A DNA stretch of 64,000 nucleotides from Clostridium sartagoforme. GTDB lineage: Bacteria > Bacillota > Clostridia > Clostridiales > Clostridiaceae. Shown here piece after piece: positions 37,351 through 45,439 of the stretch. The translations under genes and the position numbers were made by a program. Each line of letters opens with the position of its first letter. Positions within the stretch are counted from its first letter, which is position 1. The notes below the pieces were generated by a model. The model was not told the DNA's origin and ran no database searches. It worked only from the letters and a program-made list of their open reading frames with translations. The stretch covers positions 62,001 to 126,000 of the forward strand of contig NZ_SRYR01000004.1 of assembly GCF_004794105.1 (NCBI RefSeq). Reading direction: 5' to 3'.

Positions 37351-38359
37351 AATTAAAAGTAGTTTTATAGAATCAGGAATATGGATTTTTCTTCTTATCT
37401 TAACTAATTTATTTTTTATATTTATGATGTGGTTAGTGTCTCCAAATAATTTTAAAGTTTTAGTTGGATTAATGGTTCTTTTTACCTTAATAATTATCTT
37501 AGTTGGTCTGTTTTTTGAAGGAAATAAAATAAGCAATCAGGAAATTTATTTCGAAAGATTTTTAAATGAACCTAATGAAGAGAATGAAGCAAAACTTTTG
37601 AATATCTTTAATGAAAATTATATAGATTCAATAAAAAATATTGGTGATAAATTAAGAAGTTTGGAAAAAGAGATTAAAGAAAGTGAAGAAAAGTATTTAG
37701 AACATGAGGATTTAATAGAAGGTTGGATTCATGAAATAAAAACCCCGCTTCATCTAGGAACTCTATTACTTGAAAATAGGAAAGATGAAATGTCCCCTTT
37801 AGTATATAAAAGGTTTAATCATGTTATTTATAGAATTAGTATTGATTTGGACTTGATTTTATATTATGCAAGACTTCAATCTTCACATATAAATTTTAAA
37901 TTTAAAAAAGTTGATATTAATGAAATTACAATAGATGTAATAATGGATTTAAATAGCTTAATTAAAGAAAACAATGTAAGCTTAGAGGTAGAAATTTATA
38001 ATAAAAATGTAGTTACAGATGAAAAAACTATGAAGTTTATTTTATCTCAAGTTATAGAAAATGCTTTAAAATATTCAAAAGATAAAGATAAATATATTTG
38101 GATAAAATCAGGAATATATAAAGAAGATGAGAGAATCTATCTCGAAATTAAAGATAATGGACTTGGTGTAGAAAAACAAGATTTACCCTTTATTTTTGAT
38201 AAAGGATTTACAGGGAATTATGATAATATAAAGAAATCAACAGGGATAGGATTATATTTAGTTAAGAAATATTGTGACTTAATGAAAATAGATATAGAAA
38301 TTGATTCAATAATAAATAAAGGTTTTTCTATAAAATTTATTTTTCCAAATGTGAAATAA
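37340..38359 (+). CDS. BceS-like intramembrane-sensing histidine kinase
   Basis: The 339-residue kinase has two membrane helices (about 13-33 and 39-58) joined by only a few residues. It therefore lacks an extracellular sensor and must read the state of its transporter, as in known Bce systems. The phospho-accepting His131 lies in GWIHEIKTPLHL. The ATPase domain (about 220-335) shows QVIENALKYS (N box), IKDNGLGV (G1) and STGIGLYLVKKY (G2). It starts at ATG 37340, overlapping the regulator gene. Confidence 0.88.
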   Translation: MRSKIKSSFIESGIWIFLLILTNLFFIFMMWLVSPNNFKVLVGLMVLFTLIIILVGLFFEGNKISNQEIYFERFLNEPNEENEAKLLNIFNENYIDSIKNIGDKLRSLEKEIKESEEKYLEHEDLIEGWIHEIKTPLHLGTLLLENRKDEMSPLVYKRFNHVIYRISIDLDLILYYARLQSSHINFKFKKVDINEITIDVIMDLNSLIKENNVSLEVEIYNKNVVTDEKTMKFILSQVIENALKYSKDKDKYIWIKSGIYKEDERIYLEIKDNGLGVEKQDLPFIFDKGFTGNYDNIKKSTGIGLYLVKKYCDLMKIDIEIDSIINKGFSIKFIFPNVK

Positions 38360-38508
38360 TAGTTTTTTGTTATATTAATCTAATTAATAATTTAAATTAA
38401 ACTTTATTAAAAAAGTATACTTTAAAATGCGAGAAAAGTAGGACTAAAACCTGGTATTCTTAAAATATTGACTTTATTAAATTAGTAAATATAGAGAGGA
38501 ATTAATGC

Positions 38509-39294
38509 ATGGAGTTTTTAAAAGAATTATTAATTATAACTATATTTGAAATTGTATGCCTTGTAGGCTCTATTGTTGTAGTTGGGTTTATATTAGGATT
38601 TTTTAGAGAGAGGTCTATTAAAAATTTTTATAAAGCTTTTGGAAGAAAATCTATTTATATAACAGGGTTTATAGGTGTTCCTATACATGAGTTAAGCCAT
38701 GCAATAGTAGCTATTATTTTTAGGCATGAGATAACAGAAATAAAGCTTTTTAAGCCGAGTAGTGAAGATAATACATTAGGTTATGTAAAACATAGATATA
38801 ATACTAAGAGTATATATCAACAAATAGGGAACTTCTTTATCGGGATAGCCCCTATTTTAGGAGGAACTATTTCTATTGGTATTCTAATGTATTTTCTTAT
38901 ACCAAGTGTTTATAATGTTTTTATGTCAACTATACTTAATAATATCAATCAGGTTAACTTAATTAATGTGGTATTATCATTTAAAGAATTAACAAAGTTA
39001 GTATTTACATTAGATAATTTTAAGAATGTAGAATTTATAATTTTTATATTGTTAGCAATATGTATATCTTCTCATATATCATTAAGTAAAGCAGATATAA
39101 AAGGAGCTAGCAAGGGTCTTTTTAGCATGTTTTTAATCCTTATTATATTAAATTTATTAGGAATAACAAAATATGTATCAATAAATATGATAATAAGCTA
39201 TAACATGTTAATTATAAATATTCTTTTTATAGCAATAATATTTTCATTTATAACATATATGATAAGTTTAATTATAAGCTCAATTTTTAAATAA
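38509..39294 (+). CDS. Integral membrane protein with HExxH motif
   Basis: The 261-residue protein is very hydrophobic, with about five to six predicted helices, and carries PIHELSHAIVAIIF near residue 62, an HExxH zinc-protease motif inside a membrane helix. That is reminiscent of site-2-protease (M50-like) or related families. A second M50 NPDG-type motif was not found, so catalytic activity is unproven. GAGAGGAATTA precedes ATG 38509. It lies 149 bases after the Bce kinase gene on the same strand and could serve that envelope-stress locus, but this is only proximity. Confidence 0.65.
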   Translation: MEFLKELLIITIFEIVCLVGSIVVVGFILGFFRERSIKNFYKAFGRKSIYITGFIGVPIHELSHAIVAIIFRHEITEIKLFKPSSEDNTLGYVKHRYNTKSIYQQIGNFFIGIAPILGGTISIGILMYFLIPSVYNVFMSTILNNINQVNLINVVLSFKELTKLVFTLDNFKNVEFIIFILLAICISSHISLSKADIKGASKGLFSMFLILIILNLLGITKYVSINMIISYNMLIINILFIAIIFSFITYMISLIISSIFK

Positions 39295-39368
39295 TCTTAT
39301 TTAGGCTACTATTGTTATGATAGGTACATTATTACTATTGATTTTGAGAGTGAAACTATAGATGGTAT

Positions 39369-39521
39369 TTGATAGTAAATAGGTTAACTATTGATAAAAA
39401 TTGTTATGTAAAGGATAGTGACTCTGGTGGAAATGGGACAATACTTTCTGAAGATACTGAAATTACTTTCATAATTAAATGGAATGGAAAAGAAGAACGC
39501 ATTGTATTAAAGGCACAATAG
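39369..39521 (+). pseudogene. Truncated relic open frame
   Basis: Bases 39369-39521 read as a 50-codon open frame ending NGKEERIVLKAQ then stop, with alternating hydrophobic residues as in the C-terminal strands of a beta-sandwich. There is no start with a ribosome-binding site, and a stop lies just upstream. It looks like the C-terminal remnant of a lost gene. The remaining DNA between 39295 and 39655 shows only a weak hairpin TACTGGAAA/TTTCCAGTA (39610-39634), with a T tail at 39636, that may end transcription. Confidence 0.35.
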
Positions 39522-39655
39522 AAATATTAAATTTGATTAAATGATAGTTTTGTGTATTTGAGAGACAATAGATAATTCTGTGTAATTATTATTTTTATTA
39601 TTTAAATATTACTGGAAATTTGAGTTTCCAGTAATATTTTTTATGCTTTAGAAAA

Positions 39656-40510
39656 TTATAATGGAACTCTTTCTCTATCTGGATGTTCTCCTGACCAGCC
39701 TGTTTGAGGCATTGTATCAAGACGGTACATGTCTTCTTTTGAAATTTCAAAGGAGAACAGATCCTGATTCTCTTTCATCCTTGCCATGGAAGAGGATTTT
39801 GGAATTGGTATTATATCTTTTTGTAGGGCAAATTTTAAACAAATCTGAGCTGGAGATACCTTATATTTCTCAGCTAGCTCCAAAATAAGAGGATCTTTTA
39901 AAACTCTTGTCCTTCCAATTGGACTCCATGCTTGTACTTGAATATTATGTTCTTTGCAGTATTGCACAGTTGCATCTTGAGTATAGCCAGGATGAAATTC
40001 TAACTGGTTAACCATAGGGGAAACTTTACAATTTTGAATAATGTTTTCTATATGATGTGGTAGAAAATTACTAAATCCTATTGCACGGATTTTTCCTTCA
40101 TGGTATAGTTCCTCCATTGCTCTCCAAGTATCTATATTTAGTTGTCTCCATTCTTTGTAATCAGGAGAAGGAAGAGGCCAGTGGATTAAGTAAAGATCTA
40201 GATAATCTGTATTTAGATTATTTAGAGTCCTGTATAGTGCAGCTTTAGTTTCTTCATAGCCCATCTCATCTTTCCATACCTTAGAAGCAAAAAAGAATTC
40301 CTCTCTTTTGATTTTACTGCCGCGGACAGCTTCAGCAAGATAGGTTTCTGTCTCATAAAATGAGGCTGTATCAAAATATCTATATCCTGCTTCAATGGCA
40401 GTGCGTATGATTTCTGCACTGTTTCCCTCTGCTGCCTTGTATGTTCCATATCCGACGCATGGTATTTTAACGCCGTTGTTTAGTGTATAACAATCATAAA
40501 TATTTTTCAC
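39656..40510 (-). CDS. Aldo/keto reductase
   Basis: The 284-residue NADPH-dependent oxidoreductase has the AKR barrel: VGYGTYKAAEG near residue 19, catalytic Asp in RYFDTASFYETE with Tyr in the same segment, Lys in SKVWKDEMG, His in LYLIHWPLPSPD, and IPKSSSMARMKEN near 245 for cofactor binding. The start is GTG 40510, because GGAGG lies 7 bases upstream and no site serves the longer frame. The DNA is visibly richer in G and C than its neighbours (stretches near 45-50%), suggesting recent acquisition. Substrate unknown. Confidence 0.88.
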   Translation of the reverse strand: MKNIYDCYTLNNGVKIPCVGYGTYKAAEGNSAEIIRTAIEAGYRYFDTASFYETETYLAEAVRGSKIKREEFFFASKVWKDEMGYEETKAALYRTLNNLNTDYLDLYLIHWPLPSPDYKEWRQLNIDTWRAMEELYHEGKIRAIGFSNFLPHHIENIIQNCKVSPMVNQLEFHPGYTQDATVQYCKEHNIQVQAWSPIGRTRVLKDPLILELAEKYKVSPAQICLKFALQKDIIPIPKSSSMARMKENQDLFSFEISKEDMYRLDTMPQTGWSGEHPDRERVPL

Positions 40511-40850
40511 TCTTATACCTCCAATCAAATTTTAACTTTTTATGTGTTCAGTATATCACTTATTGATTAATAAATGTGGTTAATCAAACAATTGATATGA
40601 AAACTTCTGTAGAAATGATCTGATAAATAAACTCATAATTTATTTAGAATACTTATAAGTTAATTTGCAAACAATAATATAAATCTTATAACCTGGAGGA
40701 GGATTTATAGGAAGAGGATTAAATAGTAATGAACATAATAGGAATTTAGAAGAAAATCCATAGAAAATAATTATAAAGTTACTCATAGACTAGATAAGAT
40801 ACATGCTTAAACAATTAAAGATAAGGAAATAAAAATAAGGAGGTAATCTT
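40511..40850. other. Intergenic region without clear features
   Basis: About 340 AT-rich bases between the aldo/keto reductase start and the next gene. I see only candidate promoter-like A/T tracts and GGAGGAGG at 40695-40702, which has no start codon at a useful distance. Confidence 0.4.
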
Positions 40851-41225
40851 ATGTGTATAACAAGTAATTTAATGAGTCAAGAAAAGATAATAGTTTTAAA
40901 GGCAACTAAGGATACTGTAAATGAGGTTATAGATAAGGGCATTTATGCATTAACTAATTTACCCGATAATTATAATCGATTTGAAAAGTTTGTATTAGTA
41001 GATGAAACAAATACAAATGAAACTAAGGTTTTGGCTGTAGGTACTATAAGTGAGCCATCTGAAATAAATACAAATAGCAAGTCGGTAAATATATTTAATA
41101 ATTCTAATTATAAATGGGAATATGAGCTAGATAACGTAGTAGACTTAAGGGAAGATTCATTAACACTTGAAGATGTATTTATGGAAAATGGATTAGATAA
41201 TGTTAAATATGCAGTTCAATTTTGA
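40851..41225 (+). CDS. Hypothetical protein, 124 residues
   Basis: The product begins MCITSNLMSQEK and shows no signal peptide, membrane span or familiar motif. It has mixed alpha/beta character with an acidic C-terminal half (LREDSLTLEDVFMENGL). AAGGAGGTAATCTT upstream gives a strong start at 40851. A terminator follows at 41413 within a palindromic element. No family recognised. Confidence 0.6.
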   Translation: MCITSNLMSQEKIIVLKATKDTVNEVIDKGIYALTNLPDNYNRFEKFVLVDETNTNETKVLAVGTISEPSEINTNSKSVNIFNNSNYKWEYELDNVVDLREDSLTLEDVFMENGLDNVKYAVQF

Positions 41226-41330
41226 GAGAGATGAATTATGATAATTACTTATTAATTTTTACTAGGAAAGTAAAGCTTTAGAATATGCTTATTAAAGTAG
41301 ACATTTAAAAAGTTAAACTTAAAATAAATA

Positions 41331-41496
41331 GAATGGAGCTGTGGCATTATCAACTGAAATTAAGAATTATTTATGTAACTATTAAAGAATTACTAAAAAA
41401 TAAATGATTTTTAAAACTCTTAAGGGAGTTTTTTTCATTAATTTTATATTATTTATTCTTAATTATTAATTTTACATTGTGCGACAGCACCATTCT
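41331..41496. repeat. Palindromic element with GCTGT(C/G)GCA ends, containing a terminator
   Basis: GAATGGAGCTGTGGCA (41331-41346) mirrors TGTGCGACAGCACCATTC (41478-41495). The next layer, AATTAAGAATTA, mirrors TTCTTAATTATTAATT. A terminator hairpin AAAACTC/GAGTTTTTTT (41413-41435) sits in the centre. It resembles the elements at 18350 and 44232. It lies just past the end of the minus-strand esterase gene. Confidence 0.6.
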
Positions 41497-41505
41497 ATTT
41501 AATTA

Positions 41506-42240
41506 TTAGAATGAGAAAATATATCTAAGAGCTCTGCTTATACCAGTTATTACTACAGAACCATGATTTTCTTCTGGTGCAATATAGAGAGTAGTGTTGT
41601 TATTAAAGCTTTTAATATTACTATATATTTTTTCAGCTCCTTCAACCATGTATCCTTCTTTTTCACCTACACCTATAAAAATATTTTTATCACTGTTTTC
41701 TAGGCCTTTGAAGTTTAAAATTTCGTAATCATTCCACCATACAGATGGGCTAAAGGAAATTATATTTTTATAGATATTTGAACCCTTTAATAAATTCCAC
41801 AATACATAGTAACCACTTAATGAATGACCAAGTATAGTCATATTATTCTTATCAAAATTTATATTAGATTCGATTATTGGTAGAAGCTCTTTTTCTATAA
41901 AATTATTGAAATTTTCACTACCACCTAGGTTATCAGGTATCATAAATTTTCTTTTTTCATCTATGAAATATTTATCTGCTGGAGCTGTAAAGTCTAAAAA
42001 TCTCTTTTCTTTTTTCTCAAATTCTTGATGACATATACCTACAACTATAGAAGGTTTAACCCCGGTTTTAACAAATAATTGACTTTGCTGTCTAATACAA
42101 GATTTAACTATTTCAAAATAATATCCACCATCTAGGACTACTATTAGTGGTAAATCACTTGCATTTGAATCTTCTGGAATGTAGAATTTAATATCATAAA
42201 AGTTATTAGTATAGTTTGATTTTATCTTAAAATTATCCAT
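41506..42240 (-). CDS. Siderophore esterase-like alpha/beta hydrolase
   Basis: The 244-residue protein resembles the Fes/IroE/BesA esterase group that opens ferric-siderophore trilactones in the cytosol to free iron. Visible features are LIVVLDGGYYF (oxyanion strand, about residue 32), the nucleophile in LGHSLSGYY (Ser140) and a late His in PEENHGS near 228. There is no signal peptide. The gene is divergent from the AraC regulator and beside a siderophore ABC importer, which supports an iron role. AAAGGAGC precedes the start at 42240. Confidence 0.8.
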   Translation of the reverse strand: MDNFKIKSNYTNNFYDIKFYIPEDSNASDLPLIVVLDGGYYFEIVKSCIRQQSQLFVKTGVKPSIVVGICHQEFEKKEKRFLDFTAPADKYFIDEKRKFMIPDNLGGSENFNNFIEKELLPIIESNINFDKNNMTILGHSLSGYYVLWNLLKGSNIYKNIISFSPSVWWNDYEILNFKGLENSDKNIFIGVGEKEGYMVEGAEKIYSNIKSFNNNTTLYIAPEENHGSVVITGISRALRYIFSF

Positions 42241-42308
42241 ATAAATTGCTCCTTTATGCTAATATTTAGTAACAAGTATAAAATAATAGAAGGGAAAGGT
42301 CAACAATC

Positions 42309-43154
42309 ATGAAACAAAGCATTAATTGGTTAATTGAATATTTTTCTGAGAGTTCTATTGAATTTATTGATATATTTAAAGCTAAGTTGCTTCCTAAAGA
42401 AAAAGATCTTAATAGAAAAACTGCAAAAGATTTATGTGGAATAGTAATACCTATAAGGGGAGAATGCTCTTTTTCTGTAAATAATCAAAAATATAATTTA
42501 AATAATAATACTGTTTTACATTGTGGCTCAAGAATGGATATTAGAGTAGAAACTGAAGATGTAGGTATAGAGTATTACGTAGTTCATTATAAAAATATAT
42601 CTACTACTGAAAAGTTTGAAAATATACAGGAAGAATCATTTTATTTAGAAATTGAGGACAGGCTACCATTAATAAAATACTGTGAAAATATTCGGGACAA
42701 ATCATTAAGTCCAGATAATTTCACAAAATTCTCTTGCAAAGTAGAATTTATAAATTTAATTAATTCTTTAGTTGAGACTGTAAGAGACGTGCAATATAAT
42801 GATAAATTGAAATTAGTTAATAAGGGAATTGAATACATAAATAAGAATTTTAATGAACCAATATCAGTAAGTCAAATATCGGATATATTAGATATTGATA
42901 GAAGGAGATTTAGTGAGGTTTTTCAAGAAGTTACAGGCTTATCTCCAATAAAATACTTAACAGAATATAGACTAAAAGAAGCTAAAAGATTATTAAAGTT
43001 TTCTAGCTATACAATTTCTGAAATAGCTGATATGACTGGATATAATGATTGCTTTTATTTCAGTAAAACATTCAAAAAAAATGTAGGGGTATGCCCTAGA
43101 AAATATAGAGAAATTAATACTAATCTAGTAACAAGTTTAGTACTAAAAAAGTAA
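42309..43154 (+). CDS. AraC family regulator of the siderophore locus
   Basis: The 281-residue protein has a cupin-like N-terminal half (IVIPIRGECSFSVNNQKY, about residue 45) and two C-terminal helix-turn-helix motifs (ISVSQISDILDIDRRRFSEV and ISEIADMTGYNDCFYFSKTF, about residues 188-255), ending VGVCPRKYRE. AAGGGAAAGG precedes ATG 42309. Placement between the esterase and importer genes is like Btr/YbbB of Bacillus, an activator that senses ferric siderophore. It probably acts on the direct repeats just upstream of the binding-protein gene. Confidence 0.82.
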   Translation: MKQSINWLIEYFSESSIEFIDIFKAKLLPKEKDLNRKTAKDLCGIVIPIRGECSFSVNNQKYNLNNNTVLHCGSRMDIRVETEDVGIEYYVVHYKNISTTEKFENIQEESFYLEIEDRLPLIKYCENIRDKSLSPDNFTKFSCKVEFINLINSLVETVRDVQYNDKLKLVNKGIEYINKNFNEPISVSQISDILDIDRRRFSEVFQEVTGLSPIKYLTEYRLKEAKRLLKFSSYTISEIADMTGYNDCFYFSKTFKKNVGVCPRKYREINTNLVTSLVLKK

Positions 43155-43180
43155 AATCGGCAAAAGTACAAAAAATTCTC

Positions 43181-43210
43181 CGGAAAGTCTATTTTCCCTT
43201 CTGAAAGATT
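43181..43210 (+). promoter_or_regulatory. Direct repeats, candidate AraC-regulator site
   Basis: GAAAG cores at 43183-43187 and 43203-43207 lie 20 bases apart in the contexts CTCCGGAAAGTCT and TTCTGAAAGATTC. Two helical turns of spacing suit an AraC-type dimer. They lie immediately upstream of the Fur box. Confidence 0.45.
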
Positions 43211-43228
43211 CTGATAGAATAATCATGA

Positions 43229-43247
43229 ATTGAAAATGATTATCAAT
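43229..43247. promoter_or_regulatory. Fur box
   Basis: ATTGAAAATGATTATCAAT is a 19-base near-perfect palindrome. It contains TGAAAAT-G-ATTATCA, one mismatch from the TGATAAT-N-ATTATCA Fur core. It lies 17 bases before the binding-protein start codon, so iron-loaded Fur should repress the importer. Confidence 0.85.
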
Positions 43248-43264
43248 ACCAACGGAGGGATAAT

Positions 43265-44224
43265 ATGAAAAAATACTTAACTTTATTTTTATCAGTAGTT
43301 TTAGCTGGAAGTTTAGCAGCTTGCACTAATAAGGATACTACAGATAAGAATGTTACAGAACAAAATGTTACAGAAAATGAGGACAAGCCATTTACAATAA
43401 ATTATTTAGGACAAGAATATTCTTTTGACAAAAAGGTTGAGAACGTAGTTCTTGCAAGTTTAGAAGGAATGGAAGATGCAGCAGTTTTAGGTGTTAATGC
43501 AGTTGGAGTTTTAGAAGTAGCTGGGGAAGTACCTAAATATCTAGCTGAAGACTTTAAAGGAGTAACTTTAGTTGGAGATAAAATGAGTCCTAATGCAGAA
43601 GTTATTTTAGGATTAAATCCTGATGTTATTATTGGAAGTTCAAAATTTAAAGAAGAAGTTTCTGATAAGTTAAACAAGATAGCTGTAACATTACCATATT
43701 CACATATATCAGCTAATTGGAAAGATAATCTATTAGCTCTAGGAGAGATAACAGGAAAGAAAGATGTAGCTAATAAATTAATTTCAGATTATGAAGAAAA
43801 AGCTTCAAAGACAAAAGAAGAACTTTCAAGTGAATATAAAGATAAAGATGTTTTAGTTATTAGAATTAGAGGCGGAATAATGTATGTATATCCGGCAGAT
43901 GTATATTTAAATCCAGTTTTATATACTGATTTAGGAGTAAAGATTCCTGAAATAATTACAAATTCTAAAGCACAAGCAGAGCTTACTATAGAAACTTTAG
44001 CAGAAATAAATCCAGATGCAATCTTCTTACAATTTGAGGATTCTGAGAATAGTGATGCTCCTGAAGCTTTAAATCAATTATTAGAAAATCCTATATTTAA
44101 GAGTATAGAAGCTTCTAAAAATAATAAAGTATTTGTTAACTCAGTTGATCCTTTAGCTCAAGGGGGAACAGCTTGGTCAAAAGTTAGATTTTTAGATGCA
44201 GTTGTAGAGAATTTATTAAAATAG
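43265..44224 (+). CDS. Siderophore ABC transporter substrate-binding lipoprotein
   Basis: The 319-residue protein has a lipoprotein signal peptide with lipobox LAAC (Cys at about residue 20) and a class III periplasmic-binding fold (FecB/TroA-like). The segment NVVLASLEGMEDAAVLGVNAVGV lies near residue 62, and LGLNPDVIIGSSK near 118. It would capture ferric siderophore outside the membrane. ACGGAGGG precedes the ATG. The next gene starts only after a terminator-like hairpin, so this gene may be expressed more than the permeases. Confidence 0.88.
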   Translation: MKKYLTLFLSVVLAGSLAACTNKDTTDKNVTEQNVTENEDKPFTINYLGQEYSFDKKVENVVLASLEGMEDAAVLGVNAVGVLEVAGEVPKYLAEDFKGVTLVGDKMSPNAEVILGLNPDVIIGSSKFKEEVSDKLNKIAVTLPYSHISANWKDNLLALGEITGKKDVANKLISDYEEKASKTKEELSSEYKDKDVLVIRIRGGIMYVYPADVYLNPVLYTDLGVKIPEIITNSKAQAELTIETLAEINPDAIFLQFEDSENSDAPEALNQLLENPIFKSIEASKNNKVFVNSVDPLAQGGTAWSKVRFLDAVVENLLK

Positions 44225-44231
44225 AAGAATA

Positions 44232-44386
44232 TTGCTGTGGCATATAGTGCTGCCGCGCAATGGATAATGAAGAATGTAAAATAAAATTTATGAAAAAACT
44301 TCAGTAGGAGTTTTCAAAATAAAATTATTTATTGCATATTAGAAGATATTACATTAATAGTTATTCATTTTTAATTAGTAATTCTT
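44232..44386. repeat. Degenerate GCTGT-type palindromic element
   Basis: TTGCTGTGGCA and a second GTGCTGCCGCGCAA open the element (44232-44260). The closing side has TTAATTAGTAATTCTTAATT (to 44390). It resembles the elements at 18350 and 41331 but is more decayed. An inner AAAACTTC/GGAGTTTT hairpin is present near 44295-44318. Confidence 0.45.
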
Positions 44387-44419
44387 AATTGGACTGTCTT
44401 GGGGCAGTCCCAATTTTTT
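44387..44419 (+). terminator. Terminator or attenuator inside the siderophore operon
   Basis: AATTGGACTG pairs with CAGTCCCAATT around TCTTGGGG, followed by TTTTT. It stands immediately before the ribosome-binding site of the first permease gene and could cut permease expression relative to the binding protein. Confidence 0.75.
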
Positions 44420-44431
44420 AAGGGGATAAAG

Positions 44432-45439
44432 ATGAAGAAGTTTAATAAAAAATTGTTAATAATATTTATGATATGTATAGTAGGAATAATAGCTGTGACT
44501 ATTTTATCTGTTACCTTAGGAACTAAATCCATACCAAAAGAAGTTGTGTATGATGCTATATTTAAATTTGATGCCAATAATGTAGATCACTTAATTATAA
44601 GAAGTAATAGATTACCTAGGGCCATAGCTGTATTAGTTGTTGGGGGATTTTTAGCTGTAGCTGGTGCAATTATGCAAGGGATAACAAGAAATTATCTAGC
44701 ATCACCTTCATTAATGGGAGTAAATGATGGTTCAGCTTTCTTAATTACTATAGCCATGGTTTTTTATCCAGGACTTTCAAATGGAAGTCTAATTTTAGTT
44801 TCTATATTTGGTTCTATACTAGGAGCTGTATTAGTTTTAGGTATAGGTTCATCTATAAAAAATGGGTTATCACCTGTTAGACTTGCTATTATAGGAACAA
44901 TAGTAGGTAGTTTTTTAAGTAGTTTAGGATCAGCAATTGCAATGTACTACCAAGTATCTCAAACTATTTCAGCTTGGTATAATACAAAGGTTCATACTGT
45001 AAATATTGAGTTATTAAAATTAATAGTTCCAATAGGGATTGTTGGGATTTTAATAGCATTTATGGTGGCTAAGGACATTACAATAAGCTCATTAGGTGAG
45101 GATATAGCTATTAGTTTAGGGCAAAGAACAAATATAGTGAAATTCTTATCTATGGGTGCTGTAGTTTTACTTACAGCCACTTCAGTTGCATTAGTTGGTA
45201 AGATTGCTTTTGTTGGATTAGTAATACCTAATATGATTAGAATGATAGTTGGACATGATTATAAGTATATAATTCCATATTCCTTAATTGGGGGAGCTTT
45301 CTTTTTAAGTTTATGTGACTTAATAAGTAGATACATAGAATATCCATTTGAAACACCAATTGGAACAGTAACAGCTATTATTGGAGTTCCTTTCTTTTTA
45401 TATATGATAAAGACAAAAGGAGGGGCAAAAAATGCATAA
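44432..45439 (+). CDS. Siderophore ABC transporter permease (FecCD family), first
   Basis: The 335-residue permease has about nine to ten membrane helices. It shows typical FecCD motifs: RLPRAIAVLVVGGFLAVAGAIMQG near residue 56 and FVGLVIPNMIRMIVGHDYKY near 263, the latter including the cytoplasmic coupling region. Start ATG 44432 follows AAGGGGATAAAG; the open frame extends upstream but without a ribosome-binding site and through the terminator hairpin. It overlaps the second permease gene by 8 bases. The two permeases should form a heterodimeric channel. Confidence 0.88.
   Translation: MKKFNKKLLIIFMICIVGIIAVTILSVTLGTKSIPKEVVYDAIFKFDANNVDHLIIRSNRLPRAIAVLVVGGFLAVAGAIMQGITRNYLASPSLMGVNDGSAFLITIAMVFYPGLSNGSLILVSIFGSILGAVLVLGIGSSIKNGLSPVRLAIIGTIVGSFLSSLGSAIAMYYQVSQTISAWYNTKVHTVNIELLKLIVPIGIVGILIAFMVAKDITISSLGEDIAISLGQRTNIVKFLSMGAVVLLTATSVALVGKIAFVGLVIPNMIRMIVGHDYKYIIPYSLIGGAFFLSLCDLISRYIEYPFETPIGTVTAIIGVPFFLYMIKTKGGAKNA

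Noticed and set aside
40699..40765. Glycine-rich frame PGGGFIGRG, bacteriocin-like
   Set aside because: No start codon, bounded by stops; the GGAGGAGG is not at a useful distance from any ATG.
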